64,000 bases of DNA from Pelagophyceae sp. CCMP2097 (taxonomy: Eukaryota; Sar; Pelagophyceae), in the NCBI GenBank assembly GCA_026770575.1, contig MU657179.1, positions 484,646 to 548,645 on the forward strand. The letters run 5' to 3'. Positions 63,600-64,000 of this stretch are shown piece by piece (the stretch's first letter is position 1; each line of letters opens with the position of its first letter). The position numbers and the translations under genes are program-made. The notes beneath the pieces were generated by a model. The model saw only the letters and a list, made by a program, of their open reading frames with translations. It made no database searches and was not told the DNA's origin.

Positions 63600-64000
63600 C
63601 ACCCACTTGCGGCTCTCTATCTTCCAGAGGCGTCCGCAAGCTGATCATGATACTGCTCGGGGCGAGCGGTCCCTCTGGCAATAGCAACAACAACACCCAT
63701 CGTGTTCTGCCCCTTCCCATAGCGCGTCGGGGTGGGTACGACCGAATAACCGACACGCAGGGGAGTCCCCGACAAGCGGTGGAGAGGAGTCCTCGAGTCA
63801 CGGCCTGGAACGCCACGAATGCCGCTTCGGTCACGACGGAGCGAGGTTTTAATTCGCTACACGCAGTGGCGTTTTTTTTGCTGGACTAGATCTATTAAAG
63901 GCGCCATTAACAGACGTTGGTGCTTCTGCAGCCTCGACGCGGGCGGCTCTGTTGGAGTTAGATACGGCGTTGGAAAGAGGTAGGTCTCCTCTACGATAAT
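63600..64000. other. Window end, no gene recognised
   Basis: An 80-codon plus-strand frame (63647-63889) has no known motif. The sequence is less GC-rich near the end. The window may stop inside a repeat or a gene I cannot identify. Confidence 0.45.

Noticed and set aside
1..64000. tRNA, rRNA or other structured RNA genes
   Set aside because: I did not find any cloverleaf, rRNA core or snRNA sequence by eye. A covariance-model scan would be needed to exclude them.

Overview
The window looks like nuclear DNA from a GC-rich, gene-dense unicellular eukaryote. I infer a stramenopile alga, with a pelagophyte such as Aureococcus the closest match I can suggest. The grounds are short introns (about 43-150 bp, mostly GTGCGT/GTGAGT...YAG|G), genes on both strands with short divergent spacers, a cyanobacterial/plastid-type metallophosphoesterase, a plant/algal-type ubiquitin-like PI4K gamma, and several heptatricopeptide/RAP-type organellar RNA-binding proteins. 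No prokaryotic operon, ribosome-binding-site logic, CRISPR array, rRNA or tRNA was recognised. Two runs of N (22705-23344 and 47655-48339) are assembly gaps. Gene models were built by joining reading frames at plausible splice sites; outer coordinates include introns, and several 5' ends are uncertain.

Layout. 1-1250: G-run/C-run repeats. 1251-9.9 kb: sphingolipid desaturase (+), CW zinc-finger protein (-), EF-hand-like protein (+), metallophosphoesterase (-) divergent from a HYPK homologue (+), DEAD-box helicase (-). 10.4-21 kb: a pseudokinase/IQ/fibronectin-III protein (-) divergent from tubulin-folding cofactor D (+), then a glycoside hydrolase (-). 21.3-24.7 kb: a decayed SF2 helicase with helicase-associated repeats, split by a DNA transposon with an 8-bp target-site duplication. 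25-28.6 kb: EXS phosphate-exporter-like protein (-) divergent from a PPR-like organellar protein (+). 29.5-41.2 kb: HPR-RAP protein (-), ABC1 kinase/beta-lactamase fusion (-) divergent from a MATE transporter (+), galactokinase (-), RIIa-domain protein (-). 41.8-46.5 kb: RRM-RRM-HPR protein (-). 46.5-48.9 kb: an AT-rich repeat island with a MITE-like element, a gap and an orphan EXS exon. 48.97-59.8 kb: EF-hand Ser/Thr phosphatase of PPEF type (-) divergent from Ubl-PI4K gamma (+), then an RD-repeat/RRM/HPR/RAP protein (+). 59.9-64 kb: a hypothetical protein, a PAS-like protein flanked by direct repeats, and a broken helicase fragment.

The genes do not form one pathway. The main theme is organellar RNA biology: three HPR-family proteins with three different domain layouts, a PPR-like protein and a DEAD-box helicase. 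A second theme is signalling: PI4K gamma, PPEF phosphatase, RIIa protein, pseudokinase scaffold and PAS protein. The most unusual points are the transposon-split helicase, the RRM/HPR fusions, the pseudokinase-IQ-FN3 architecture, and several dispersed repeats of unknown origin.
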